Below are positions 47,796-59,865 of a DNA stretch of 64,000 bases, piece by piece. The notes under the pieces were generated by a model, which saw nothing but the letters and a program-made list of their open reading frames with translations, did not search any database and was not told the DNA's origin. The DNA lies in the NCBI GenBank assembly GCA_963691655.1, contig OY829326.1:83693235-83757234 (forward strand), written 5' to 3'. The position numbers and the translations under genes were made by a program. This stretch comes from Toxonevra muliebris. Lineage: Eukaryota > Arthropoda > Insecta > Diptera > Pallopteridae. Positions within the stretch are counted from its first letter, which is position 1. Each line of letters opens with the position of its first letter.

Positions 47796-48689
47796 AGGAC
47801 TACTTCTTTTTTAGTGATAGCTTATAAAAATTTTTTCGTACGAAAGTATAAGAAAATATACATTTTTTGGAGGAGTACAGTACTCCGAGTACTACATTAA
47901 CCAATGTATCTTTGTAACAGTACAACTTGGTAAGGAACTTGGTATAAAAAATTGATGTACCTTACTACAAAGCATAAAGAGAATGTACCAAATTAAACAC
48001 ATTATTACACAACTTTTTGTAAAAACTTAAATTTTCTAAAAAAAGTCGAAAAAATGTATTTTGAGTAGTAATTGCTGCTTCCAATTAAAAAAAGTTATTA
48101 ATTACAAATGTAAGAATAAAATAAAGGCCTATTAATTTTCTATGTAATAAACCTAATTTTATTGCTCTACGCTTAGTATTATTGAAGTTATGATACATAA
48201 TTTGGTGACAAATATTTTTCCTAAGGGATTTTTTAAACACCCTGTATCTCAGTTGAGGTTGAAAATACACCCTATATCCAGAAATATTTTTTCTCTGCAG
48301 TATCCGGAGAGTCTATATTTGCCGATAATCGATTTATATATAATAATACTTAGTATAATTTGCATAATCGAAAATGTGTTCGTAAATTTTGTTTTGCTGA
48401 GCTGATTTAAAAAAAAAAACTTCTAAACAAAAAATGGACACACTTTGAAATTTACACATATTTTTAAAACAATATTAGCAATGTTTATGATTTTTTCAGA
48501 TTTTTTCATGCTCTAGAACAATGCTTACTTGCTAATTGTTATAAACAAATATTTATAAATAAACAAATTACCGTTATTTGGCGGTCGAAAAACAATTTTT
48601 ATACACTTTCTCTAAAAAACTTAATGTTAATAAGTTGTAAAAAAAAATTTTCATGAGCTAAAAATTTGGGATTCGTGTTTTCTTATAGA

Positions 48690-48993
48690 CGACCTCGATA
48701 GCCTGGTGGATAGTGCACTAGACTTTCATCTGGGAGGTTCGGGTTCGATTCCCGTCTTCGTCTGGTGGTTAATTTCATAACTTTCTTATATTCACTATCA
48801 ATATGAAGTGTATGAGAATTATAAGATAGTGTACAAGTACACACATTGGTTGGTAATGGCAGAACCAACAAGCCGATAAAAAATTGCCACACCGCCGTTC
48901 AGAATCGGCGTTAAACTGTAGGTCCAACTATGTGGTACCATAATGGGCCGTTCAGGCCTAAGTGTGTCTCTCGACAGCCACTCCAACCTAACC
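48690..48993 (+). mobile_element. tRNA-derived SINE (family B), copy 2
   Basis: It begins CGACCTCGATAGCCTGGTGG with box B GGTTCGATTCCC and ends CCAACCTAACC, colinear with copy 1 at 27977. It carries 15-16 bases (ACCATAATGGGCCG region) lacking in copy 1. TATAGA occurs at both borders (48684-48689, 48994-48999), a short possible target duplication. Confidence 0.88.
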
Positions 48994-49228
48994 TATAGAA
49001 ACTTACTAATTTTCCATATTTACATTAAAATCTGAGTAAAAATTATTTCCAGTGATTGATTTTACGAATTCTGACCCAATAATAGCACTAGTTAATGAAA
49101 AACTCTCGAAGAACTAGAACAGTTTCTTCTGATTACCGGAAAGAGTTAACTCTATATGTTCGAAAGGGTTTGATATACTAATCATCCCTGAAACAGTTCA
49201 TCACCCTTTCATTTTCCTATAATATTAA

Positions 49229-50208
49229 CCCTCTAGTTCTCAAATTTTTAATTGATTCAAAAAAACTTGGAATTGATCAATTTTAATGTAAAAAGCATAA
49301 ATCTGATCTAAAAACCTTAAAAAAATTAATGGGCGTGGTTTTATGAAGCCGGAAAGGTTGAACGCCTAAAAGTATTTGTTGGTGAATAAACTTTTCATCA
49401 ATTGGTTTTAAGCAATTAAATATTTTGTATAAAAAATTGAAATTTTTAGCCAGGGCTTTGGAGCGGAGCGCGGAGCTGGAACAAGGAGTTGTGGAGCACA
49501 CTGGTTTGATCGGAGCTAGAGCTGGAGCAATGAAAATTTAACTGCTCCGCTGCTCCGATTAATAATTTTTTCATCGAAGTAGTTCAGTTCTTTACATATT
49601 TGTGGCAGTTAATAATTCTTAATTTTTCAAAATGCGCCATTATAAATAAGGGGTGGTTCACTATCTTAATTTATTGCTATGACAGCAGCCTTTAAAACAT
49701 TAGAGTTATTCTACGAGTTAGTATCATATTTTTTTCGTATGGTAAATATGTCGAGTTTTGAGCCAAAATAATTTTGCAGCAACATAACGCCTCGTCCCAC
49801 TTATCTGTGTCGAAAGAAAGGAGTTATGTACCCAAAACTTACTGTTGAAATTTCAAGAAACAGTTCTCTAAATTTGAATATAAAATGGGAGTTGGGGCAA
49901 ATTAAGCGATACATACATATGAATTAAAAAAATATATATATATATTTATTAGGAAAATTATATGTAGTTGAAACTAGGAACGGAGCATGGAGCGGAGCCG
50001 GAGCCGGAGCTATACTTAAGAGGGTGGAGCGAAGCTGGAGCAGAGCAATTCCAAAATAATTAATTTTCCAGTTTTTCACAAATTTTTGACTTTGACTGTA
50101 GCTAACGTCTGTAATACGCATCATAGCTCATAACTGATGCATTTTTTTAAAAGCTTATAAACGATGTGATGAAATCTGGCATCAAAAAAGTATTAAGGCA
50201 CTAGAGGG
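49229..50208. mobile_element. piggyBac-type MITE (TTAA target), copy 2, with insertion
   Basis: TTAA at 49225-49228 precedes CCCTCTAG. CTAGAGGG ends at 50208, followed by TTGA (mutated TTAA). The flanks match copy 1 (26541-27049). Between about 49449 and 50052 lies sequence with GGAGC-rich borders (CAGGGCTTTGGAGCGGAGC at the left, GGAGCGGAGCCGGAGCC at the right) that copy 1 lacks. This is an insertion, hAT-like by its CAGGG start. Confidence 0.82.
49449..50052. mobile_element. GGAGC-rich insertion inside the second TTAA element
   Basis: About 600 bases are present here but absent from copy 1 at the corresponding site near 26768-26843. Both borders are dense in GGAGC words and the left starts CAGGGCTTTGGAGC, as in some hAT elements. 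A proper inverted right end was not found. Confidence 0.5.
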
Positions 50209-50672
50209 TTGATAGTTAATTTTATGAGCGAAATAAATGATTGAAAGTGGTAGATCTCTGATTAAACTCACGTCAGGAGCATTACCTCGAATACAAGTTA
50301 GATAGTCTAGTTCCAGAACTACAAGTGGAAGGCTATTATACAACTTTCATGTTTAATATAACTGGAAACGTAATTCCTGCAATTACAGATAATTTATATG
50401 TAGCACATATGTGCACATTAAAATAATGAAAAATCAATGAAATACGATATTCCTAATTTTGGAGGTGTAAAATAATTGCATACATTTTATTACTGCATAT
50501 TGTAATAAATTGTTTTTAAAATGAAAGTGTTTAATTTTTATTGAATTCGAATTGATATACATACGTACATATGTATTGATAATATTACAATCAATAAAAT
50601 TAATCACACACCACTCTAATAGATGTCACTCAATTACACGGCAATCAATGATCACAAGGCGATTCATATACT

Positions 50673-50703
50673 TATGTATGTATGTATGTATGTATGTATG
50701 TAT
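50673..50703. repeat. (TATG)n microsatellite
   Basis: About seven TATG units in a row, a motif scattered throughout this window. Confidence 0.92.
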
Positions 50704-51004
50704 ACTCAGTCATGCAAATCAAAATATCATTTTGTTGAATATTTCATACATGAAAGAAATTTAATATAATTTAGAAGCCTCATAAACATATACACATTTA
50801 CATATACATACGTATATACTTGTGTATATATGTACATATATAACCTGTTAATAAAATGAAAAACAAAAAATAAAAAGAAAATATAAAACTAAATAGTCTC
50901 AGATTCTTTCGAACCCAGTGCATCATTTTAAGACAGGGAAACTATAAAATTCCTATTACGAATCCAGCCCTTATCTATGATAGGAATCTCGGTCATTAAA
51001 ATTA

Positions 51005-51022
51005 ACACACACACACACACAC
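51005..51022. repeat. (AC)n microsatellite
   Basis: Uninterrupted CA/AC run. Confidence 0.92.
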
Positions 51023-51258
51023 TAATCGCAGAGGCCCGTTACTTTCTGTTTGTTCGTGATGATGAGCTCAATAAATTTCGTTGAAATTGGGAAAACAAAA
51101 ACAAACACCAAACTCACTTCATTAAGATGCAAGCACGGGGCAAAAAAGGGAAACTCTAACATGATCTGGAAGTGTACGAAGTGCATTTTATATATATTGT
51201 GTATAAAATAGATGCTGACAGTTTCATAAGTTATTGGACGTGATGGAGAAGCTGTTGT

Positions 51259-51283
51259 TGTTGGTGCTGCTGCTGCTGCTGCA
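51259..51283. repeat. (CTG)n short run
   Basis: GTTGTTGTTGGTGCTGCTGC run. On the minus strand it encodes poly-Ala in a chance open frame (51022-51306). Confidence 0.85.
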
Positions 51284-51518
51284 CAGCATCTCATCGACGC
51301 CAACACACTTTTTCCATACGCGCCATGGGATTATCGAAATCATTTGAAAGATACAAATGGAAATGTGTTGTCCGTGGGATTAAGTAGAAGAAGTTTAAAT
51401 TTCGCTGTATCACTTTAATTATACTTATTTCAGATATGATATGACATTTCCTTGAGATACTTTTGTGTATAATGATAAAATAAAATTAAAAAATTTAAAA
51501 AGTTAGGTAGAGTACCTA

Positions 51519-51683
51519 CCCAGCGGTTTTTAAGAAAAGTGCTTAAAAATTAAGCGCATAAAATGCCCACGGAAAATTGTAAAGCAACCATGCGAAAAAC
51601 AAATGAAGTTTTCAATCAAATAATAAAAACGAGTATCGCTTTAAATGCCTAGTTTTGAAGCACTTGTCTTAAAAACCACTGGG
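51519..51683. mobile_element. MITE with CCCAGCGGTTTTTAAGA termini, TA-flanked
   Basis: CCCAGCGGTTTTTAAGA at 51519 is mirrored by TCTTAAAAACCACTGGG ending at 51683, the match extending over about 30 bases. TA flanks both ends. The terminus is shared with the 1445-3607 element and with a stray end at 52136-52144. Confidence 0.83.
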
Positions 51684-53340
51684 TACGAATGATTGACTGA
51701 GAGAGAAACAAAGCGAGTTAGTTTTACGCTGCAGCGAAGCAAAGTGGTTGCAGAATTTCATGGAAAGTGTGTGCGTTTTATTTTACTTATTTTTTCAATT
51801 GTTTTGTAAAAAATAAATACAAATATAATGTAGGTATATAATTACACATATATTTCTATTTGTAAATTAAAGAAAACATGAAAAAAGTGGCGCAACAATA
51901 AACAATAAAGAAAAAAATACATGAATCGAAACTCATCCTCTCTTTTCCAACTAACGTAAGTTCAAATCAGTGAACGAACAAGCGAAAGTGCCTATTTAGC
52001 GCACTCATTCATTGATTTGCGCTACAAGTTTTGCACTAAACAAGTGCTATCCTTCTAGGACTCGCAATGCTAAAATTAAGCACATTAATGCAAATAGAGC
52101 ACAGTTGTTGTGCGCTGTTGTAGTACTTCAATTTACCGCTGGGTATGTACATACATGTACACACATACAGTGGCGAATACAGAGGGAGCTGAGTGGTCTT
52201 TATTCCCCATTTTTAAATCAGAAAACAAATCAGAAATTTGTCTGCTTTTAAGGGAATGCATCTAATTGAAAACAGTTTTTTTTTAACTATACAAACATGT
52301 CAAGAATGTTATATAATAAGGGATTATAGGCGGAATTTTTTTTTTTTACAAATTTTGAGAGCATATTTTCTTACGAAGCACATCCGAGCAGTTTTTAAAG
52401 AGTTGTGAAACTTAAAACGCAATCATCTCCAAATCAAGTTTTTGTAATTGGAAGAAAATAAAATTTCTAATGAAGTTTCCACAAGAATAAAATTAGATGG
52501 AAGCAGGTTACTGCAAATTCAGTTGCCTCGAGAAATAAAAATCGGATCCGACAGATCGAAGATGAATTTTAAAGAAAAAAATTAATCCATACAGTCAAAA
52601 ATTTTAGTTTAATTTTGCAACCTAAGTTTTGAGACACTATTTTAACAATATACACATTAGTTGAAATTTGTTCTTTTTATTAATATTTAAGCTTAAACTA
52701 ATATTTTAAAATATGTTAAAAAATATAGTTCGCAAAAAGCTAATACCAATGGCTGAAACAAGTTTTGAAGAAGTTAAAAGTTTCAACATCGAATTTGAAT
52801 ATTCAACTCAGTAGTTGAAAATTTTCACATGATTAGATGAGAAAGAAATACCCCAATTTAAAAACTTGAAATGTCTATTGTATCCAATTAGGGATGCAGA
52901 TCCCGAGTTGTTTCACAATTATTGACATTAGTTCATTAATTTGTTGTTGGCAGTGAATGCGAAAAGTGTATTGAAAATAATTGGGGAATACCTCCAAGTT
53001 TTTTAAAGAAAATTTTGACATCTGTGTCCTGAATTAGATTTTTTTAGAAGGGAAAAAAGCAATGAACATATTCAGGTATATTTTTGTATATATTTAAAGT
53101 ATCTAAAAAATTGGTTTGACAGTGAAATAATTAATTGCAGCAGATTTATAAGTCTATTTCATGAGCGTTCTTGCAGCTGTAGTCTTCAATCGGCGGGGAA
53201 GATACAGCTCGTAATTCTTGAGTGAAACAAAAATATCAAAAGAATTTTTAATTTTTTTATATTTTTCTTCTAGGTGAAGCAAAAAATCGTGAATTCATAA
53301 TTTTTCTCGAATTTTTTGGACCTTCTAATTCAGAACACCC
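51684..53340. other. AT-rich non-coding stretch
   Basis: Includes an unpaired CCCAGCGGT-type terminus at 52136-52144. Otherwise no recognisable coding or repeat structure. Confidence 0.35.
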
Positions 53341-53958
53341 CCTTAAGGGAGAAGGCCACTGTGATCTGTCAAATAAAGGAATATGGGGATCGTTTTATAT
53401 TCACTTTATTAAGTGCACTTCCAATAATATTTCCATATTTTTAAAAAATATTGAAGAGTTTTGAAGATATGGGCGTTGCCGCGAAGTCCGGAAAAATTTC
53501 CCCCTCCATGGTCGCGTCGAATTTTCAAGAACGGATTTTCAGAAAAAAAAAAATTTTGTGTTTAATAATCTATGAGTATAATTCTTGTCGTACGTAGCAT
53601 TTTTTTTTTATTTCCCACAAAATGGCGACTGATTGAAAATTTTTTCATGTCTTCTTTTTTGTTTCAAAAGAGATTAAAACATAGTAAACATCAAAAATTT
53701 GAAAATCGGCTACACTTAACAATAGCCACCGCAAAGACGAAAAAACGAATAACAAATTGAAAATTGGTTAATATTTGATCGAGTTATCGACGCGACCAGT
53801 TCGAAAAAAGTCGTTTCGAGAAAAACGCTGTAATGGCTGTAACTCAGGCAATTTTTGGAATTTCGACTTGAAATTCCGTACACATATTTTTGAATATATA
53901 AAGTTTAATTTAAGATAAAAAAAATTTTGACCCGTCACAATGGCCTTCCCCTTTAAGG
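53341..53958. mobile_element. 618-bp MITE, CCTTAAGGGAGAAGGCC termini
   Basis: GAAGGCCACTGTGATCTGTCAAA near 53351 is mirrored by the complement of GGAAGGCCATTGTGACGGGTCAAA at 53926-53949. The outer CTTAAGG words also mirror. The interior is AT-rich and non-coding. The open frames at 53572-53760 and 53768-53968 are unrelated to known proteins. Confidence 0.78.
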
Positions 53959-54422
53959 TTCCAACCACTGGAATAATTCACTTACCACAAATTTCTAGAT
54001 AAATTATTTGTATTTGTTGGTTGCAAACTTGATATTTTAATGTGATTAATATGAGGTAGAAAAATAATTCGGCAGAATATTTTTTCATTATTTTCAAACT
54101 GTAATGGCTATGAATCTATGATTATTCATTGATTCACTTGCAAAATTTTAATTTTGGACATTATACAAAGATTTTTAAAAAACATTTTGGAAATACATAC
54201 TACCTATGTACCTTCAAGTACAATGAACAAAAATTACCGTTATTTTGAAACTTCTAAATGCCAACGAAATTAGATGAAACGTTCGGAACCAAAGAAACAT
54301 CCAAGTGTAATTTTAAGATCGGACAGAGATTTTAGAAACGTATAAAGGACACACAAATAAATAAACTTGCTACACTCAATTTTTTATTGCAGACTTCTCC
54401 ATATATATTGCTCATTGCTATA

Positions 54423-54944
54423 GTGGCTGTTCAGACGTGAGCAAGCATGAAGCCTATTTGAAAGAGAGAGGTAAAATAGGTACAGAGAAAGAGATAGCAA
54501 AGTTGCGCAGAAAATCCAAAAATAAAATAAAAATCGGCGCATTAATGAATCATGGAACATTCATATTGTTCCGATTTTGCCACTTTCCCTCATAATTTTT
54601 TAGAAGTTGAATAGGCAACATGAACGCAAACAAACAATGCGCATCTAGGCCACACACAGTCTTCATTTTCTTGCTATTTTTTTATAAACTTATTATAATT
54701 TCTTAAGAGATTGTTGCTTTTATTTTTTATTTAATTTTAAGTACATATTTAAGGCACATCATTGATATTTCTTTTGCATTTTTTGTGAACAAAAGAACCT
54801 ATCTTAATGAACACAAGAAAAATTGACAAAATTCCAATTCCACCGATCCTTTTTGATTAGAAAAAGTCCGTCATGGTTGCACTCATGTGAACACGACATG
54901 CCTGCCCAGGCTTTTCATGCTTGCTGCCGTCTGAACAGCCACAT
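54423..54944. mobile_element. 522-bp MITE, GTGGCTGTTCAGACG termini
   Basis: GTGGCTGTTCAGACGTGAGC...AAGCATGAAGCC is mirrored at the right end by GGCTTTTCATGCTTGCTGCCGTCTGAACAGCCAC, about 32 bases with few differences. ATA lies outside both ends. No coding content. Confidence 0.85.
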
Positions 54945-55334
54945 ATATAATAATTACATGAAAATACACAAAAATTAAATAAATATTTTTCTTCTCAAAA
55001 TCCACAACTCCGCAATGTCAAAACTTTATCTCCACCTCGCACAGAAAAATCAAAAATTTTTCTCACCATTGCGAATTTTTCTCGATGAAAATCGAGTAAG
55101 AAGTTACCGTTTCATACACACCCTAATATTTAAATATTTCTAAATGTTTCTAAATATTTTCAAAGATTTAAGATCAAAAGAAGAGAAGGAAAAATTTGTT
55201 TTTAGCTTTCGCCTTAAAATGAAATGTTTTAATTGTTTTGACCAAACTTAAGTTCATCTCTTTTGTTTTTCCAATGAAAAATAACTTTGGTGGTGTTGTT
55301 TTTAACATGTGCGTTCAAATCTGATACACATGTT

Positions 55335-55362
55335 TGTATGTATGTATGTCTGTATGTATGTA
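55335..55362. repeat. TATG-rich microsatellite
   Basis: TATG units with one TCTG interruption. Confidence 0.85.
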
Positions 55363-56143
55363 CCTATAATATATCATGTGGCGAAAAGGTGTTTATGTTA
55401 ATTTATGAATACCATGCCAGAGAAACAATGGTACCAATTAATTTTACTCTAAACCTACATGACACCGTTTTGTAACAAACAAGATGTAGCCATTTTTTTA
55501 TCTACTTACAACTTAGCGTTATAAAAAATTACATTTTAATTTAAAATAATATTGTTTTAAGTTTTTTTGATGAATAGTTACTTAAAATTAAAATTTTTAT
55601 TAGCCAACAGGTCAAGTACTTGCTTTGGAAATATATGATTTTTAATACGTACGAGGAACATTAAAACAAGTAAATAGATTAGCTGATTAGGAGGCTGTGG
55701 AAGTGAGAAAAGGATCGTTCCTCTAAAAAGTCTTTTAATTCTGGAGCAATGAGCTGTGCTGAGATAATAACTGAAATATTTATCGTTTATGATGACTGCG
55801 ATTAATTTATTCTTGACCGAGTTTAATTAGAATTTCATTCTTTCAATTAATATAATAGGTCTGTTCCCGTACTTTTTGGGCAACATCTGGTAAACTGAGA
55901 GTAAAAAAAAAAATACTCTCTGTGATATACAAAAATGCACAAAAGTACGAAAATGCTAAAAACACTCTTCTTACACGAAATACAACGTCAAATTGCAACA
56001 ACAGTTACACAAAAAAAAAAACAAGTTTCTGTTATACTTAACTCTTTCCTTCATACAAAACCATATGTGTTTTTTCCCTTCTTTTTGAAAGCATAAACTT
56101 TTGTTTAAAGGTCTGAAAACAGCGATATATAAAGTATCATTAA

Positions 56144-56413
56144 CCCTGGAAAGGTAATCATATTTTTTATATCTAGGCAGGTAATCTTCGTCGAATCGTT
56201 GAAGTCATATTTAACTCCAATTTCTGGAAAGAATATGTAGCGTACACACTATAACCTACTTTTAGACTTTTTTAAACAAATAATATGCATCGTGTATATT
56301 TTTAAAAATGATTTGTTTATTTTTAAGCAATTTGTTTCTAGGTACAACAAAGAGCAATTTGAAAAAATGTGTATATGGTGTTCGCCGAATCGACGAAGAT
56401 TACCTTTCTAGGG
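56144..56413. mobile_element. 270-bp piggyBac-type MITE (CCCTAGAAAGG termini)
   Basis: TTAA at 56140-56143 precedes CCCTGGAAAGGTAATC, and GATTACCTTTCTAGGG is followed by TTAA at 56414-56417. CCCTAGAAAG is the classic piggyBac terminus. Further inward TTCGTCGAATCG is mirrored as CGAATCGACGAA, with a short extra segment in the left arm that repeats AGGTAATC. Confidence 0.9.
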
Positions 56414-56682
56414 TTAAGTTAATTACTAACGAAAAGTAAAAACAAAAAACACAACGAAGTTATCTCCTGATATAGAACAATCTGATATAGACGAGCTCTG
56501 ATATAGACCAATCACAGGTAATAGTAAACAAAAAATATCCAAAAAAATTTTCAATACAAAATTATTTTAAAGGTAACGTCCTAAGCTGCTCCAGCCAAGC
56601 TCCTAAAAGGAGAAAAATTGGAGTTAGGGAAGCTGTTAAAGTTTTTCCAATTTATTTATTCTTTATTTTTTTGTAATTTTTT

Positions 56683-57190
56683 TTTCTGTTGGTACTCTCT
56701 ACAGTTATCGAGGAAAGTTGAGGTATATACAATCAAGCAAAGACATCTAGGTCTGCTCTCTCACTAAAGCACATGAAATAAAACTACGAGAAGTCGACTC
56801 TCTGCTTGATTGTATGTTACTGTATTAACTACTGCATAACTTCGTTTCTTACTGGTCTCGTATGAGTGCAACAAAAACGAAATTTTTCACGTGACCGTTG
56901 TTATTGAAGCTTTTGCACTAATCCTCCTTCTATATTCTCAAGCTTTTTTTCTGTTGATACTCTCTACACTTATCGGCACAAACATGACGTAGTACATAAG
57001 AGGAAAGCAGCTATATGTAATCAAGCTCTCTCACAAAAGCTCATGAGATAAAACTTCGAGAAGTCGACTGTCTGCATGACTGTATGTAGCCGATCCCCAT
57101 ATGACCTCGTTCGCTAAACACTAACAACAGCATAACTTCGTTTCTTATTAGTTTCGTATGAGTGCAACAGTAACGCGATTTCTGTTGTAA
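56683..57190. repeat. Two diverged tandem units of about 260 bp
   Basis: Unit 1 starts near 56683 and unit 2 near 56944. Both carry TTCTGTTGxTACTCTCTACA, AGAAGTCGACT and CATAACTTCGTTTCTTA...TCGTATGAGTGCAACA in the same order. Unit 2 has about 35 extra bases near 57075-57125. Each unit holds a short inverted pair (for example ACAATCAAGC and GCTTGATTGT in unit 1). Confidence 0.8.
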
Positions 57191-58221
57191 AATTTTCGAT
57201 TTACTCTCGCTAAAGAAGTTTCACTTCAAAAAAAGTTATAGAACAAGTCAATCAGAACAACTTGCTGAAGAAAGTTTGAATAAATCCCCAACCACTTTCG
57301 AGATATGGCCAATCTCTTTGGACAGTTTCCAGAAACAATTTTCCTCGTTTAAATGCAGACAAAGGAATATTTTCGTAAACACTGTTGTCGAAGCAAACAG
57401 CGAGTAAATACTAGTACAATGTACTCGATACCCACCTGAGTACTTTCATAAGAGCATCGAGTACAAAAAGTACTCTGTATTCGAAAAAAATACCGAGTAT
57501 TTACTCGTAGTTACATGTATCACACTAACACTAAGCTCGGCGAAACATAGCTAGTATGATCTCCTGAATTATGTAGATCATTCACTCGATATATTTAAAG
57601 CAGGCTCAGCTTACTGTGATTGTTTGCTATTTCAAGAAGATATCAATAATTTGTACCAATGTTGTATGGTTAATAAACTTTTTGGTGTAAATTAATTAAA
57701 ATAAATTAATTAATCTTATGAAAAATATCAAAAATAGCAAATATCTCAAAAACTTTATGCAATAACAAAAACCTGAGTTGAATCAAAATCAGCGCCTTAA
57801 AATTATAAAGCAATGACGTGGAAGGTTTCTGACGAAAATTCGTGCTGACTAGTGTAAAATGTAAATGAGTTTAACAAATTTTTGCTATTATAACTGAAGG
57901 AAAACATGTCGCCCTCAGAGTTTTCTCAATAGGAATTATAGGGGATAGGAAGACTAGCCGTCTGGAGAGTTTGGCCCATCTTAGATTTTCAGATTTTGCT
58001 TTAATGGGGAGGAAAATTCAGTCAGTCATTTCTAAAATCCCACATCTTACATTTTTATCAATTATCGAGTGAGTTATGGTTAATTTCACGATTTTCAGAT
58101 ATTAATTAATGATGAATGAATGAATGTAAAAAGTACACCTGGCAGTATTCCAAATTCTCAAAAAAATTACACATTTAGCTAATAACATAGATACTGGGGA
58201 GTGAGCTAGTGAAGTTTTTTC
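57191..58221. other. Non-coding stretch with a small inverted pair
   Basis: CGAGTAAATACT near 57401 and AGTATTTACTCG near 57499 are inverse of each other, with GAGTAC words between, suggesting a small decayed MITE of about 110 bp. Nothing else is supported. Confidence 0.35.
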
Positions 58222-58835
58222 TACAGTGCATGAAATAAATATAGTATACAAAAAAAAAAACGTGTTTCTCTAAGTAGCTATAATTCTCATTCAGTTAATA
58301 GTTTTATTTACTTCAATAGGTTTAAGTATATTGCGTTTGTTAGTACCGTTATTTTTATTTGAATTATTTGAATAAAAAGTCCGTGCGGAATAAGTAAAGC
58401 GTACAAATCGCACCATGAGAATAGAAGTGTTGTATTTTTCAAAATGACTATTTTCAGGTTATGATGGAAACCAATGTATTTTTAACCGCTCTTTTAATTG
58501 GAATACTGCCGAAACTTCCATCTCAACAGCAGTTTTCCACCCCATGAAACATCGCACTAATACAATGTTTGAAATGCGATTATCTGAAAACTATGTTTTG
58601 AAAGTTACGACCCTTCAATTCTCATGGAGCGAAATAAATAAAAACATAAGTCTAGGGATGATGAGTGGAAATTCGTGGCTTTCAGTGGTGACAAAAAGTT
58701 CAATTCAGATGGCCCGAATGGACTTCAGACATACTAAGGTGATATTCGACTAAAAAGAGGAACTAGCCATTCCAGAAACTTTCAAGATGAGTCACTGATG
58801 GTATGGTCGGTGTTTGAGTATAATGGGCCAAGGCC

Positions 58836-59865
58836 GTATTTAGGGGGAGGCTTTGGGGGTTTTGACCTCCCCCCCCTCGAAATCTGAATACTTTATTCTA
58901 ATTTTAGAGATTAATTGCCAATGGATGGAAAAAAAGTCAAAATAAAATCTATTTAACGATATTTTTTACTTCCATCGGTTTTTTTTCTAAAAAGTCATAT
59001 ATAAAAAAAATAGATTTGAAATCTTAGTTACACTTTGCGATCAAATCCGATTTGTTTTCTTCGACATGAGGTTTGATTACGGATTCAAAAAGAGAAGGTG
59101 ATGCTGAGCAATCCTGCATTCATAGTTTTTCTAGGTCAGTAACTGTTTTTGATTTAAAGTTTCGTCCTGAATCAGTTTGAAAAGATGAAAAATTAATAAA
59201 AATAGAATAAATTATCGGATTCTTATAAAATTAGACTTGCTTGAATCCCATTTTTTCCTAAAACGTGACGTGATGGGAAGTTTTTGACCTCAGATTCGTG
59301 TTCTACGTGCAAAATTCTTTCGCAAAAACTCCATCTTATTAGCAAAACCCATGCAGTTTAGGAGGCAATCTCAAAATATAATTAATTTTTTAACGCATTA
59401 TTGGTCAGAGCACCACGAAAGATCTCAACCTCATTCGGGTTCCTTATCATTGATAATGGCTCAAATTCCCAATGATGATCATTTGAAAAAAATGAGCCTC
59501 TACTATTTTTGGTAATTTTTTTGAGGTTGAGTACATCATCAGTAGTGGGAAGTCAATGAGTTAATGAAATTATGTCCTTCACGATAAAAAAAAAGCATTA
59601 GAATGCACATTGAATATTTACTTGAAAAAATTTAATTTGATTATTCAGTGAATTTTTTGTCACTTTTGGCCATTTTTTTGAGGTTAAGATTAAAAAAATC
59701 GGAAAATTTTTCCTAAAATTTTAATTTTATAGGGTCCATCAAATGTATCATTGATTTAATTTATTGTATTTAAAAATCAGTTTGATAAAAATTATTTATG
59801 AATATTTTCTTCGAATAAACCCCCCTCCCCCCCCCCCCCCCCCGAAAAATTTCGCGACGAATCAT
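58836..59865. mobile_element. Insertion in the Tc1 element with G/C-homopolymer borders
   Basis: The left border reads GGCCGTATTTAGGGGGAGGC and continues with CCTCCCCCCC. The right side has a pure C tract at 59821-59843 and then GAAAAATTTCGCGACGAATC. Non-autonomous hAT elements beginning GGCGTATTTAGGGGG are known in insects, which is the basis of the guess. Exact borders and a target duplication were not determined. Confidence 0.5.
59821..59843. repeat. Poly-C tract
   Basis: Twenty-two C in a 23-base window, broken once by T. Unusual in this AT-rich context; part of the insertion at 58836-59865. Confidence 0.95.

Noticed and set aside
47519..47827. 102-residue plus-strand frame
   Set aside because: Antisense shadow of the YADD reverse-transcriptase fragment.
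51022..51306. 94-residue minus-strand frame with poly-Ala start
   Set aside because: Created by the CTG run; no family signal.
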